Origin: JACPUX01 sp964517465
Lineage (GTDB): Bacteria; Pseudomonadota; Gammaproteobacteria; Burkholderiales; Casimicrobiaceae
Assembly (NCBI GenBank): GCA_964517465.1
Contig: CAZFEK010000070.1
Coordinates: 1 to 16,164, forward strand
Direction of reading: 5' to 3'
Length of the DNA stretch: 16,164 nt
Program-made: the position numbers and the translations under genes
The notes under the pieces: model-generated
Databases searched by the model: none
Seen by the model: only the letters and a program-made list of their open reading frames with translations
Told to the model about the DNA's origin: nothing
Shown: positions 6,701 to 14,068 of the stretch, in pieces
Position numbering within the stretch: the stretch's first letter is position 1
Layout: the number at the start of each line of letters is the position of its first letter

Positions 6701-7524
6701 GCGAAAGTCGTGTCGTTTCGAACCGCGGCGGCAAGCGCCCGGGTTTCCTCCGCCGGCTCGATGCCCAATTCGTCTAGCAGCGCGCTACGCGCTTGCTCGA
6801 AAAGTTCGAGCGCCTCGGCGCGCCGGCCGCAGCGGGCATACAGCCGCAGGGCGCGGCGCAGGGCGTCTTCGTTCCAGGGATCGAGCTGGCGCAAGCGCAG
6901 CACGTGAGGCAAGGCGCGCGCCGCCTGATCGAGACGCTCCAGGCAGTCGGCCAGGCGCGTCAGACACTCCACCGCCCGCAGGTGCAGATGTTCGCGCTGC
7001 GCGAGCAGCCAGCTCTCGAAGTCGGCGCAATGCTCGAGCGGGGTATCGGCAAGGAGTTCGCCGCCGAGGAGCGCCGCGCTTTCTTCCATTCCGGCGATGC
7101 AGGCGGCGCATTCCTGCCCGCCTGACTGGCTCACGCACGGGCTTTGTGGGGCAAGAAAGCGCACCGCGTCGATCTCGGCGCCACGACCATCGAAGCACAC
7201 GCTGTCGCGATCGGCGCGCAGCGCGGCGGCCGCCTGCCCGGTCGCACCCAGCGCCCGACGCAGGTCGTGCAGCACCTGGCGCAGATTGGTGCGCGCAGCC
7301 TCACTGGGGAGGCCGGGCCAAAACATTTGGGCAAGCGCCTTGCGGGCGTGCGGGCGCGGGGACTCCAGCGCCAGATAAGCCAGAAGCGCGCGGCCTTTTT
7401 CGTAATTCAAGGGCCGGGTGGTTCGGTTCACTTGGAGCGAAAAGCCGCCCAGCACCCTAAGGACGAGTTCAGGCTCCACCGCTGCCTCGCTTGGCCCTTC
7501 TGATTGCCGCCCTTTCTCGGCCAC
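3793..7524 (-). CDS. Large SARP/AfsR-like regulator: winged helix, BTAD, pseudo-cyclase, NTPase, TPR-like
   Basis: About 1,243 residues. Domains in order: OmpR-type DNA-binding domain (about 20-105, LRVLGGFSLQVN to ARTNLRQVLHDLRRAL); bacterial transcriptional activator domain (about 155-265, with QLDPWNEDALRRALRLYARC); class III cyclase-like domain (about 293-458); AAA/STAND-type NTPase with Walker A GEAGIGKSR (about 503-511) and Walker B LLLVVEDLHWAD (about 629-640); and an Ala-rich helical, TPR-like C-terminal half. In the cyclase-like domain the usual FADLVG metal motif reads QFKFDCPG and the second Asp region reads VRGASLLAYFG, so both metal-binding Asp positions appear lost. A ligand or protein sensing role is likelier than cAMP synthesis. 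I chose the GTG at 7524 because GGGAG lies 6 nt upstream; an in-frame GTG at 7584 would add 20 residues. It lies 158 nt downstream of the exporter gene on the same strand. Targets are unknown; the exporter and the enzyme operon are the obvious candidates. Confidence 0.85.
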   Translation of the reverse strand: MAEKGRQSEGPSEAAVEPELVLRVLGGFSLQVNRTTRPLNYEKGRALLAYLALESPRPHARKALAQMFWPGLPSEAARTNLRQVLHDLRRALGATGQAAAALRADRDSVCFDGRGAEIDAVRFLAPQSPCVSQSGGQECAACIAGMEESAALLGGELLADTPLEHCADFESWLLAQREHLHLRAVECLTRLADCLERLDQAARALPHVLRLRQLDPWNEDALRRALRLYARCGRRAEALELFEQARSALLDELGIEPAEETRALAAAVRNDTTFAAAAVGTTPARAGAPATLERRQVTVLQFKFDCPGVDDPDEAYALLAAPQARCAEVVRAHGGYLAQVRGASLLAYFGYPCAEEDAARRALSAAVAMRDQTLPQVEMRVGAHTGLVLASCDGGLPDATGHVTGLAMRLRQEAAAGEILLSEATLRVCGGYFEREALGTRGLLGVARPVAVYRLRGPSPSPSRLDAARALARLVGREKELATLRAAWQQAKAGKRGHVLLRGEAGIGKSRLVLALKQDLADIPALVRELRCAPEHRHSPFQPVVGMIAEVVGLVPQQSAQSNFERLLAYVHRHYGKAAPDALPLLAGLLGLPILAPCREPEGSPQQRRERLMAILLERVFALASAEPLLLVVEDLHWADPSTRELIDRFVAAPAACRLLVVLTARPDFVPGWRADRVGVLELGALENGAMQALVRDLAPGLDADQVRAIVARADGIALYAEELACAALEHRAENIPSTLHDLIAARLDALGGAKAVAQRAATIGREFQLDLLCRSLGVGATEVKRDLARLVAMRLIEFVNAHVARFRHVLVRDAAYESQARPDRQRAHRAVADVLEVDGTARGAALLAQHRSAAGEAEAAIAAWCSAGQRASREAASHEALAHFRAGLALLFDLPQGGGRDSLELDLQMGLGAAAVAAQGYASAEGAEAFRRAMELCTAHAARAESFAAVWGLWASASSRVGYEGAQQLAAELGVLAAQSSNAIHALQARFAAADTAYWRGEFTFALAALEEVERDWCADMHDAQVAEFGEDAGVTGGAYRSWVLWMLGREAEARAASTLSLERARQLGHPFSLAYALTFAALLACRLGESARAQVLAAETLEIANRHGFALWQIGATLASGWARAQQGDAAGVEAIRQCVAATRQAMGGVTLVVLEPLAEACVLLGHFDEALGVIDEALQLGAQLGDHHCDAVLWCLRGQALEGRGASAGEAAACFTRALDIARVQGAAGLAARVRERLGA

Positions 7525-7682
7525 CCCGATCTCCCGCCGCTTCGCCTGATTGCTGGGCAAAATACCACGTCCGCCACGAGACACTTACGCCTGGACGACA
7601 ATTTGGCCGATATTGCCGCTCGCAATTTTGACCCAACTCAGAAGGCGCGTGAGATCAGCGCGCAAGCCACTTCGGCGAGCCG

Positions 7683-9497
7683 TTAGCCGATCCCTCCCTG
7701 GCTGCCGAATTGTAAGGCCGCCAAACGCGCATAAAGGCCGTCTTCCCGAATCAGCGTTTCATGCGTGCCGCTGGCGACGATACGCCCCTGATCCAAAACG
7801 ATGATGCGGTCCGCCTGCCGCACGGTGGCCAGGCGATGCGCGATCACCAAGGTGGTGCGCCCGGCAACCAGGCGTTCGAGCGCGGCCTGCACCAGGCGCT
7901 CGCTTTCGGCGTCGAGCGCACTGGTGGCTTCGTCGAGCAAAAGAATCGGCGGATTCTTGAGGATGGCCCGCGCGATGGCGATGCGTTGGCGTTGCCCGCC
8001 GGAGAGCCGCACGCCGCGCTCGCCCAAGAAACTCTGGTAACCCTGGGGCAAACGCTCGATGAACTCGTCGGCCGCGGCGGCGCACGCGGCGGCTTTGACT
8101 TCTTCATCGCTGGCATCGAGCCGGCCGTAGCGTATGTTCTCCATGGCGTCGGCGGAAAAGAGCACCACGTCTTGCGGCACGATGCCGATTTGTCGGCGCA
8201 GCGCCTGCGGATCGACGCTTGCGAGATCGATGCCGTCGATGAAAATGCGCCCCGTCTGCGGATCGTAGAAGCGAAGCAGGAGTTGAAAGAGCGTGCTTTT
8301 TCCGGCCCCCGAGGCGCCCACCAGCGCCACCGTTTCACCCGGCCGCAGCGCGAGTGAGAGCTCGCTCAAGGAGGCTTGTTCGGGGCGCGAAGGGTAATGA
8401 AAGGTGACGGCATCAAAGCGGATTTCGCCGCGCAAGGGCGGCAGTCGCGGCGGCTGCGGAGGCACCACGATGGAGGGTTTGGCTGCGAGCAGCTCCAGCA
8501 AACGCTCGGTGGCGCCGCTGGCGCGCTGCACGTCACCCCAGACTTCGGCCAAGGCGCCGATGCTGCTGGCGACGATCACCGCATAGAGCACGAATTGGCT
8601 CAGTTCGCCCGCGCTCATGCGGCCCTGGATCACGGCATGCGCGCCTAGCCAAAGCACCAGCACGATGGCGCCGAAGACCATCACCACAATGATCACCGAA
8701 AGCAGGGCGCGGGTGCGGATGCGCGCCAGTGCCGTGGCGAAGGCGCCTTCCACCGCGGCGGAAAAAGAGCTGATTTCCTGGGCTTCGCGAGTGAAAGCTT
8801 GCACGGTGGTGACGGCGTTGAGCTTCTCGCCCGCCAAGGCGCTGGAATCGGCTACCCGATCTTGGCTGGCGCGCGAAAGCCTGCGCAGCTTGCGCCCCAA
8901 GAGTACGATGGGCAGGATCACCATGAGCAGCAGGCCCAAGGTGTAGGCGGTTAGGCGCTGACTGGTCACCCCCATCATCACCACCCCGCCCAGCAGCATG
9001 AGCGTGCTGCGCAGTGCCATGGACATGCTGGTGCCCACCACCACTTGAATGAGCGTGGTGTCGGTGGTCAAACGCGAGAGCACTTCACCCGTGCGGGTGA
9101 CTTCGAAGAACTCCGGGCTCATGCCGATGACGTGCCGGTACACCGCGCTTCGGATGTCCGCCACCACCCGCTCGCCCAACCACGACACGAGATAGAAGCG
9201 CAGCGCGAGAAAGACCCCGAAGACCATCGCCACCGCAAACAGAAACACGAAATAGCGATCGATGTGCGCCACGTTGGCCGGTGCAAAACCCAGGTCGATC
9301 ATCTGACGCACGGCTACGGGCAAGACGAGCGAAGCCAGGGCCGCGATGGTCAGCGCCAGGAAGGCGAACACCAGACGCAGGCGATAAGGCCGCAGGAAAG
9401 GCAGCAAGCCGATCAGCGCCGAGAGCCGCCGCCCGGCGCTCGGCGCAGGTGATGACGCGGTTTCGTTCGGCAGGGCGGCGGAGGAAGTCTGCGCCAA
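7683..9497 (-). CDS. MsbA-like ABC exporter, fused membrane and ATPase domains
   Basis: 604 residues, the usual size of an ABCB/MsbA-type half-transporter that works as a homodimer in the inner membrane. The six-helix transmembrane domain spans about residues 30-320 (LLPFLRPYRLRLVFAFLALT onwards). The ATPase domain follows: Walker A GASGAGKST with Lys400, Q-loop region IGIVPQDVVLF, signature LSGGQRQR at 498-505, Walker B ILLLDEATSALD, and the H-loop in LVIAHRLATV. All catalytic motifs are intact. The start is TTG at 9497: an in-frame TAA lies five codons upstream and no ATG or GTG fits; the Shine-Dalgarno is weak. It resembles the MsbA-related permease/ATPase subfamily more than a dedicated lipid A flippase, so I give no symbol. 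Substrates of this family are lipids, drugs or peptides. Divergence from the enzyme operon suggests it could export that product (inference). Confidence 0.9.
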   Translation of the reverse strand: MAQTSSAALPNETASSPAPSAGRRLSALIGLLPFLRPYRLRLVFAFLALTIAALASLVLPVAVRQMIDLGFAPANVAHIDRYFVFLFAVAMVFGVFLALRFYLVSWLGERVVADIRSAVYRHVIGMSPEFFEVTRTGEVLSRLTTDTTLIQVVVGTSMSMALRSTLMLLGGVVMMGVTSQRLTAYTLGLLLMVILPIVLLGRKLRRLSRASQDRVADSSALAGEKLNAVTTVQAFTREAQEISSFSAAVEGAFATALARIRTRALLSVIIVVMVFGAIVLVLWLGAHAVIQGRMSAGELSQFVLYAVIVASSIGALAEVWGDVQRASGATERLLELLAAKPSIVVPPQPPRLPPLRGEIRFDAVTFHYPSRPEQASLSELSLALRPGETVALVGASGAGKSTLFQLLLRFYDPQTGRIFIDGIDLASVDPQALRRQIGIVPQDVVLFSADAMENIRYGRLDASDEEVKAAACAAAADEFIERLPQGYQSFLGERGVRLSGGQRQRIAIARAILKNPPILLLDEATSALDAESERLVQAALERLVAGRTTLVIAHRLATVRQADRIIVLDQGRIVASGTHETLIREDGLYARLAALQFGSQGGIG

Positions 9498-9647
9498 GGT
9501 GTGCTCGTTTTACGAAAGCTCAGAGGTTAGTTCATTTTAGGCCGCGTGTGGCCCCCCGGATGAAAACGGCTTACGAAGACTGCGACGGCCAAAAGAAACA
9601 CCTCCCGCCACCATGTTATGCTTGCCCAAAAACGGAGGAGCACAAGC
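9498..9647. promoter_or_regulatory. Divergent promoter region between exporter and enzyme operon
   Basis: 150 bp separate the TTG start of the exporter (minus) from the GTG start of the ThDP gene (plus), so promoters in both directions are expected here. On the minus strand TAAAAT (plus positions 9535-9540) is a good -10 candidate for the exporter. Its -35 is unclear. For the plus strand TATGCT at 9616-9621 is a possible -10, also without a good -35. GGAGG around 9633-9637 is the Shine-Dalgarno of the ThDP gene. No strong operator palindrome was found. Confidence 0.4.
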
Positions 9648-11330
9648 GTGCCGACACTGGCGCAATGGATCACCGCGAGTTTTGGCGCTGAAGGAACGAC
9701 TCACGCCTTTCTGGTGCCCGGCTTTCTGCTCGGGCCTTTGTGCGAAGCGCTGGCGGAATCACCTGCCTGCCGGCCCATCGTCTGCGCGCACGAGTTAGGC
9801 GCCGCCTACGCCGCCGACGGTTATGCGCGGGTTTCCGGCAAGCCGGGTTGGTGTCTCGCCATTTCCGCACCGGGCGCGAGCAATATGCTGACGGGCGCCA
9901 TCGCCGCGCGCCTCGATTACCAGCGCGTGTTTTACCTCGTCGGCGACGTACCCACTTCCAACGCCGGGCGCAGCGCGTTTCAAGACGGCGGCGAGCCGGG
10001 CAGCCGCGATCGGGCACTCTTCGCGCAGGCCGTGCCGCGGGCTCGGGCTTCTGCCGACGTCTGCGCCGCCGCCAGGGACTTCCGCGAATTGCTGGCAGGC
10101 CTGTTTGACCATCCGCCCGGCCCAAGTTTTCTCAGCCTGCCGCGAGATGTTCAGGCGATGGAAGTCGCCACCTTCGATCTCCCGCGCCTCGCGCCGGTGA
10201 GGCCAGCGCCAGCAAGGCCGGATATCGTGGCGAACTTGCTCGCCGCACTTCGCCCGCTTCGGTGCCCCGCACTGCTGGTCGGCGAAATGGCGGCGAGTGA
10301 CGCTTTGCCCGCAGCCTTGATCACGTTCGCCGAACGTTTTCGCGTGCCCGTGGCCACCACCATGCCAGCCAAGGGTCTCTTTCCCGAAACGCACCCCCTG
10401 GCGCTGGGCTGTTTTGGCTACGGCGGCTCACCCCGCGCCCGCGAAGCGCTGCTGGGCGCGGCGAACGACGGCGTGCTCGCCCTGGGTGTGAGCCTCAACG
10501 AGCGCAACACCTTGGCCTGGGACAAGCGCTTTCTGACCGAGCGACGCGTGCTGCGCGTGTTGCCCTGGGGCAACGGTGAAAGGCCCACCGACCTGGACGA
10601 TTTCTTGACCCATCCGGTCAGCGCCTTGCAGGCTTTGTCCGGTTCACTCGTGGCTTGGTTAGAGACGATTCCCGAACGCGAGGTTTGGCTCGATCAACTG
10701 GCCGCCTTGCCCTTGGCAGCGGCCTTTGCGCGCCCGGCGGGGGCCTACGGCCTGCATCCGGCAGAAATCGTGCGTTGCTTGCGCGCAACGCTTCCCGAAC
10801 CGACGCGACTTTTCGTCGATGCGGGTCTGTGCCGCCGTGCCGTCGGGCAATGGTGGACTTCTACCGCACCCGGGCAGATCTTCACCTCGCCGGTGACCGC
10901 CCCCATGGGTTGGGGTCTGGGCGCTTCCATCGGCGGTCAGTTGGCCGACCCCAGCCGGCCGGTGGTCGCGCTGGCGGGCGACGGTTCGATGTTGATGCAC
11001 GGCACGGAAATGCTCACCGCCGTGCGCTACGGACTGCCGGTGATCTGGGTGGTGAACAACAATGCCGCCTTGGGTACGGTCTGGCAGCGCGCCCCGACGC
11101 CCGAAGCCGCGCGCTTGACGCTGACGCCGCGCCTCGATTGGGCGGCGCAGGCCGAGCTTTACGGCGCCAAGGGTTATCGCGCCGCAACCAGCGAAGAACT
11201 CGCAATCGCGCTGTCCGCCGCGATGCGCGCGCGACAACCGGCGGTCATCGACGTTCGGGGCACGCTCGACTTCGCCCCCGACGACCCTTTGTTCGGCGGC
11301 ACGACGCACGGCCAGAAAGCGCGCGACTGA
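9648..11330 (+). CDS. ThDP-dependent enzyme, acetolactate synthase-like
   Basis: 560 residues, typical for the acetolactate synthase / pyruvate decarboxylase superfamily. The N-terminal pyrimidine-binding domain has the catalytic Glu49 in AHELGAAYAADGYARVSG and the loop ISAPGASNML. A central domain follows (LLVGEMAASDALPAAL, TTMPAKGLFPETHPLALG). The C-terminal pyrophosphate domain has GDGSM (444-448) and NNN (470-472), the ThDP/Mg motif. GTG at 9648 is chosen because GGAGG stands about 9 nt before it; the upstream ATG at 9618 gives ten unrelated residues and overlaps that ribosome site. The family decarboxylates 2-oxo acids or transfers the resulting acyl carbanion; the substrate cannot be read from the sequence. 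The context of a sugar-type dehydratase and aminotransferase argues against branched-chain amino acid synthesis, and no regulatory subunit gene follows. First gene of the five-gene run; the next starts 1 nt after its stop. Confidence 0.88.
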   Translation: MPTLAQWITASFGAEGTTHAFLVPGFLLGPLCEALAESPACRPIVCAHELGAAYAADGYARVSGKPGWCLAISAPGASNMLTGAIAARLDYQRVFYLVGDVPTSNAGRSAFQDGGEPGSRDRALFAQAVPRARASADVCAAARDFRELLAGLFDHPPGPSFLSLPRDVQAMEVATFDLPRLAPVRPAPARPDIVANLLAALRPLRCPALLVGEMAASDALPAALITFAERFRVPVATTMPAKGLFPETHPLALGCFGYGGSPRAREALLGAANDGVLALGVSLNERNTLAWDKRFLTERRVLRVLPWGNGERPTDLDDFLTHPVSALQALSGSLVAWLETIPEREVWLDQLAALPLAAAFARPAGAYGLHPAEIVRCLRATLPEPTRLFVDAGLCRRAVGQWWTSTAPGQIFTSPVTAPMGWGLGASIGGQLADPSRPVVALAGDGSMLMHGTEMLTAVRYGLPVIWVVNNNAALGTVWQRAPTPEAARLTLTPRLDWAAQAELYGAKGYRAATSEELAIALSAAMRARQPAVIDVRGTLDFAPDDPLFGGTTHGQKARD

Positions 11331-11331
11331 A

Positions 11332-12414
11332 ATGCGCATCTTGATCACCAGCGTCGGCAGCCTCGTGGGCCAGAACATCCTCGACGCTTTGGAAGGGCGT
11401 CGTACCGGCCTTTGGGTCGCTGGCACCAACAGTCTGGCCGAAACACCCAATCTCTTTCGTTGCGATCTGGCACTGCGCTCGCCCCCCGCCGCCGACGCCG
11501 AAGCCTGGTGCGCATTCACCGCCGCCTTGATTCGCCGCGAACATTTCGATCTGGTGTTCCCGGCCCGCGATGACGACATCCTGCTCTTGGCGCGGCTGCG
11601 CGATTTGCACCCCGACCTGCGCCGCTGCATCACTTGCGGTCCGGCGACACTCGCGCACATGATGGAAGACAAATGGCAGAGCTACCTCTTCGCGCGCGCG
11701 CGCGATCTGCCTTTCGTGGAAACAGCACGCGCCGGACAGGAATTGGTCGATCTGGTCGCGGGCAAGGGTTATCCGCTCATCGCCAAACCGCCCTCGGGCA
11801 ACGGCTCGCGAGGCGTGCGCATCGTGTTCGATGCGGCCCAGCTCGAGGCGGCCGCCGCGGAACCGGGCTGCCTTTTCCAGGAATACCTCTCGCCGGATGC
11901 CGGCGTGCGCCAAGGTGCGGAACTATGCCGCCGCGGCACGCCGCTTTTTTATGCCCCGCGGTATACGCAACTCGCGGCGCAGGCGGTGATTTCGCCAGCC
12001 GGCGAGGTGCATGCGATCTTTTGCGGTGAAGTCACCATGGTGATGGGCCGCGCCGAGCGCAGCGTCACCGTGGACGAGCCGGATTTCTCCGCCATCGCCC
12101 GTGACTATGCCCAAGCGATGGCCGCGGCGGGCTGGGTGGGCCTGATGAACTTGCAGGGCCGGCGCGACGCGGCGGGACAATTTAAAGCCTATGAACTCAA
12201 CGGGCGCATTGCCGGTGCAAGCACCACACGTCTGCTTTTGGGCTTCGACGAAGTCGGCATGTTGGCCGAACTGTTCACGGGTAGGGCGCTGCCGGCTTCT
12301 CCACGAGGCGGGAGGCCCGAACGCATCGTGCACAAGAATCTCACTGAATTCGTGATCGAGCCCGAGGCCAGGCGAAGCTTCGAGACCACGGGGCATTGGG
12401 AGCGATCGCCATGA
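11332..12414 (+). CDS. ATP-grasp domain ligase (CarB/PylC-like fold)
   Basis: 360 residues. The N-terminus MRILITSVGSLVGQNILDAL is a Rossmann-like pre-ATP-grasp domain of the kind found in carbamoyl-phosphate synthase-like ATP-grasp proteins. ATP-binding elements are the EDKWQSY segment with Lys114, the strand PLIAKPPSGNGSRGV with Lys152 and its glycine-rich loop, and the hinge LFQEYL. Metal ligands are in YELNGRIAG (Glu288, Asn290). ATP-grasp enzymes activate a carboxylate as acyl phosphate and join it to an amine, thiol or other nucleophile; the two substrates here are unknown. Its start is 1 nt after the ThDP gene and its stop overlaps the next ATG (ATGA), so translational coupling is likely. 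An amino acid or carboxy-sugar ligation would suit the aminotransferase at the end of the run (inference). Confidence 0.85.
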   Translation: MRILITSVGSLVGQNILDALEGRRTGLWVAGTNSLAETPNLFRCDLALRSPPAADAEAWCAFTAALIRREHFDLVFPARDDDILLLARLRDLHPDLRRCITCGPATLAHMMEDKWQSYLFARARDLPFVETARAGQELVDLVAGKGYPLIAKPPSGNGSRGVRIVFDAAQLEAAAAEPGCLFQEYLSPDAGVRQGAELCRRGTPLFYAPRYTQLAAQAVISPAGEVHAIFCGEVTMVMGRAERSVTVDEPDFSAIARDYAQAMAAAGWVGLMNLQGRRDAAGQFKAYELNGRIAGASTTRLLLGFDEVGMLAELFTGRALPASPRGGRPERIVHKNLTEFVIEPEARRSFETTGHWERSP

Positions 12415-13145
12415 ACGAGCGAAATGATATGCAAGTCGGCACCGACATCACCTTGTGCGGTGACACTTGGCGCTTTGCGCAGGCGGCGCAGAATTTTGAC
12501 GAACACATCGCGCAATCGGTGCCCTACTGCCAAGAGCAACGCGCCTATATCGCCTCGCTGGCGCGTTTCTTTTTGCACGAAGGGGCGCTGGCCTACGAAT
12601 TGGGTGTATCGACCGGACGCACGGCGCAGGCCGTCTTGTCGCGCGTGCAAGGTCGAAACTTGCGTTTTGTCGGCATCGATTTGGAAGCGGAGATGGTGGC
12701 CCAGGCCCGCGCCAACCTGGCCGAGGACAAGCGCTTTTCGGCGGTTGCGGGCGATGTGCAAAACTTTCCTTACGAACCCTCGGCCTTGGTCATTTCTTAC
12801 TACACCCTGCAATTCCTCCCGCCCGCCCAGCGCCCGAACCTGTTGCGCCGTCTGTACGAAAACCTGGAGCCCGGCGGCGCGCTCGTGCTTTATGAAAAGA
12901 CTCTGGGCGCCGATTCGCGCGTGCAAGATGCCTTCGCGCAGATTTATCACGAGTTCAAAACCGCGCAAGGTTTGAGCGCCGACGCCATTCTCAACAAAGA
13001 GCGCGCCTTGCAGGGTGTGGCCCGTCCCTGGACGCTGGAAGACAATCGGGCCGAATTACAGCGCGCCGGCTTCGATGCCGTGGAAATCGTTTTCCGCGCC
13101 TATTGCTTCGCCGGTTTTCTCGCCCTCAAGGGAAACCGGGCGTGA
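12411..13145 (+). CDS. CmoA-like SAM-dependent enzyme
   Basis: 244 residues, the size of CmoA (carboxy-SAM synthase, about 247). SAM-binding motif I is ELGVSTGR (63-70), the acidic ribose ligand Asp90 is in FVGIDLEAEM, and Asp115 is in AGDVQNF. Fold-wide similarity to CmoA as I remember it is evident: FDEHIAQSVP near the start, YTLQFLPPAQR, LEPGGALVLYEK, YHEFKTAQG, and a C-terminal LQRAGFDAVEIVFRAYCFAG. Two points differ. The Asn in the CmoA motif LNFTLQFL is Tyr130, and the CmoA Arg (199 in E. coli numbering) aligns with Glu197, with Arg198 next to it. So it may not make carboxy-SAM but act as a methyltransferase or use another acid. ATG at 12411 has GGGAG 8 nt upstream; an in-frame TTG at 12396 is unlikely. 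It overlaps the ATP-grasp gene by 4 nt. No CmoB homologue is in view. Confidence 0.8.
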   Translation: MNERNDMQVGTDITLCGDTWRFAQAAQNFDEHIAQSVPYCQEQRAYIASLARFFLHEGALAYELGVSTGRTAQAVLSRVQGRNLRFVGIDLEAEMVAQARANLAEDKRFSAVAGDVQNFPYEPSALVISYYTLQFLPPAQRPNLLRRLYENLEPGGALVLYEKTLGADSRVQDAFAQIYHEFKTAQGLSADAILNKERALQGVARPWTLEDNRAELQRAGFDAVEIVFRAYCFAGFLALKGNRA

Positions 13146-13224
13146 CCCAAAGTCCCGAGCGGGCACGGCCCGCGCGTCCCAATCACGCCCTAATGCCGGG
13201 CGGGAGCGGGAAGGGGGCACCCTA

Positions 13225-14055
13225 GTGCCAAACATTTTGCTCACCGGCGAGCGCGGTTTCCTCGGCAGCTCCATCGCCGCCGAACTCGAGCGCCGCGGCT
13301 ACGCTTTCACCACTTTGCCGTGCCGACTGGAGTTTCTGGAGCCCGCTTCCTTGACCGTGGATTGGGTATTCCATTGCGCCGGCGCCTTGGCCCACCGCCC
13401 GGAGGATTGGCAACGCGTCAACGCCCTGGGCACGGAAAAATTGTTGGCCGCCGTGCCGCCGGAGGCGCGCATCATTCACCTCTCCTCGCGCAGTGTGTAC
13501 GACGGCAGCGGTACCAGTGCGCTTGGCGAAGAGGCCCCTTTGTCCCCCGCCAACGGCTATGGCCACAGCAAGCTCGCCGCGGAACGGGCCGTTCAAGCGA
13601 GCGGACTCGCCCATCTCATCCTGCGCGCCACCACCCTGTTCGGCTGCGCCGGCAACGGCACGCTGGGCGAATTCAACTTTCCGGCCCAAGCTCTGCGTGC
13701 CTTGGCGCGCGGCGAAACCGTGCAGGTCTTCGAGCCTGATCGACTGACCGACTATTTGGAAGTAAAAACGCTGGCGCGCGTTATGGTCGACTTGCTCGAA
13801 GCCGCGCCGCTATGGAACCGTGTCTATAACCTGGCCGGCCCGGCGCGCAGCTTGCATGGCTTCATCGCGGAAATGGCGGATCGGGTTCATGCCGCGGGCT
13901 GGCCCGCCGCGCGCTTGATGCACACACCCGGCCCGCCACCGCGCGGGCCGGTGCTCGATACGCGGCGTTGGGCGGCGGCCTTCGGCCCGCTATCCCCACC
14001 GGCTGATGCGCAAGTTTTCGATGAAATGATCGGCCGCCTCAAACCCGGCACCTGA
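13225..14055 (+). CDS. NAD(P)-dependent epimerase/dehydratase (extended SDR)
   Basis: 276 residues. The N-terminal Rossmann motif is LLTGERGFLGSS (Gly8, Gly11, Gly14). The catalytic elements are LSSRSVYDG and the Tyr112-Lys116 pair in NGYGHSKLAAE. Further family features are LILRATTLFG and DRLTDYLEVKTLARVM. It is shorter than the usual 310-340 residues, mainly in the C-terminal substrate domain. The family acts on nucleotide-sugars or related substrates (epimerisation, 4,6-dehydration, 4-keto reduction). GTG at 13225 is chosen for the AAGGGGG 7 nt upstream and because the dinucleotide motif starts within eight residues; the frame is open further upstream but overlaps the previous gene. A 79-nt gap separates it from the CmoA-like gene, the longest gap in the run, and the aminotransferase follows after 13 nt. 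Confidence 0.87.
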   Translation: MPNILLTGERGFLGSSIAAELERRGYAFTTLPCRLEFLEPASLTVDWVFHCAGALAHRPEDWQRVNALGTEKLLAAVPPEARIIHLSSRSVYDGSGTSALGEEAPLSPANGYGHSKLAAERAVQASGLAHLILRATTLFGCAGNGTLGEFNFPAQALRALARGETVQVFEPDRLTDYLEVKTLARVMVDLLEAAPLWNRVYNLAGPARSLHGFIAEMADRVHAAGWPAARLMHTPGPPPRGPVLDTRRWAAAFGPLSPPADAQVFDEMIGRLKPGT

Positions 14056-14068
14056 AGCGTCGCTCCCT

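Noticed and set aside
10659..11672. Minus-strand ORF of 337 codons over the ThDP and ATP-grasp genes
   Set aside because: It is antisense to two confident genes and has no domain content.
13015..13224. Upstream extension of the epimerase/dehydratase frame
   Set aside because: It overlaps the CmoA-like gene, and the dinucleotide-binding motif and a strong Shine-Dalgarno both point to the GTG at 13225.
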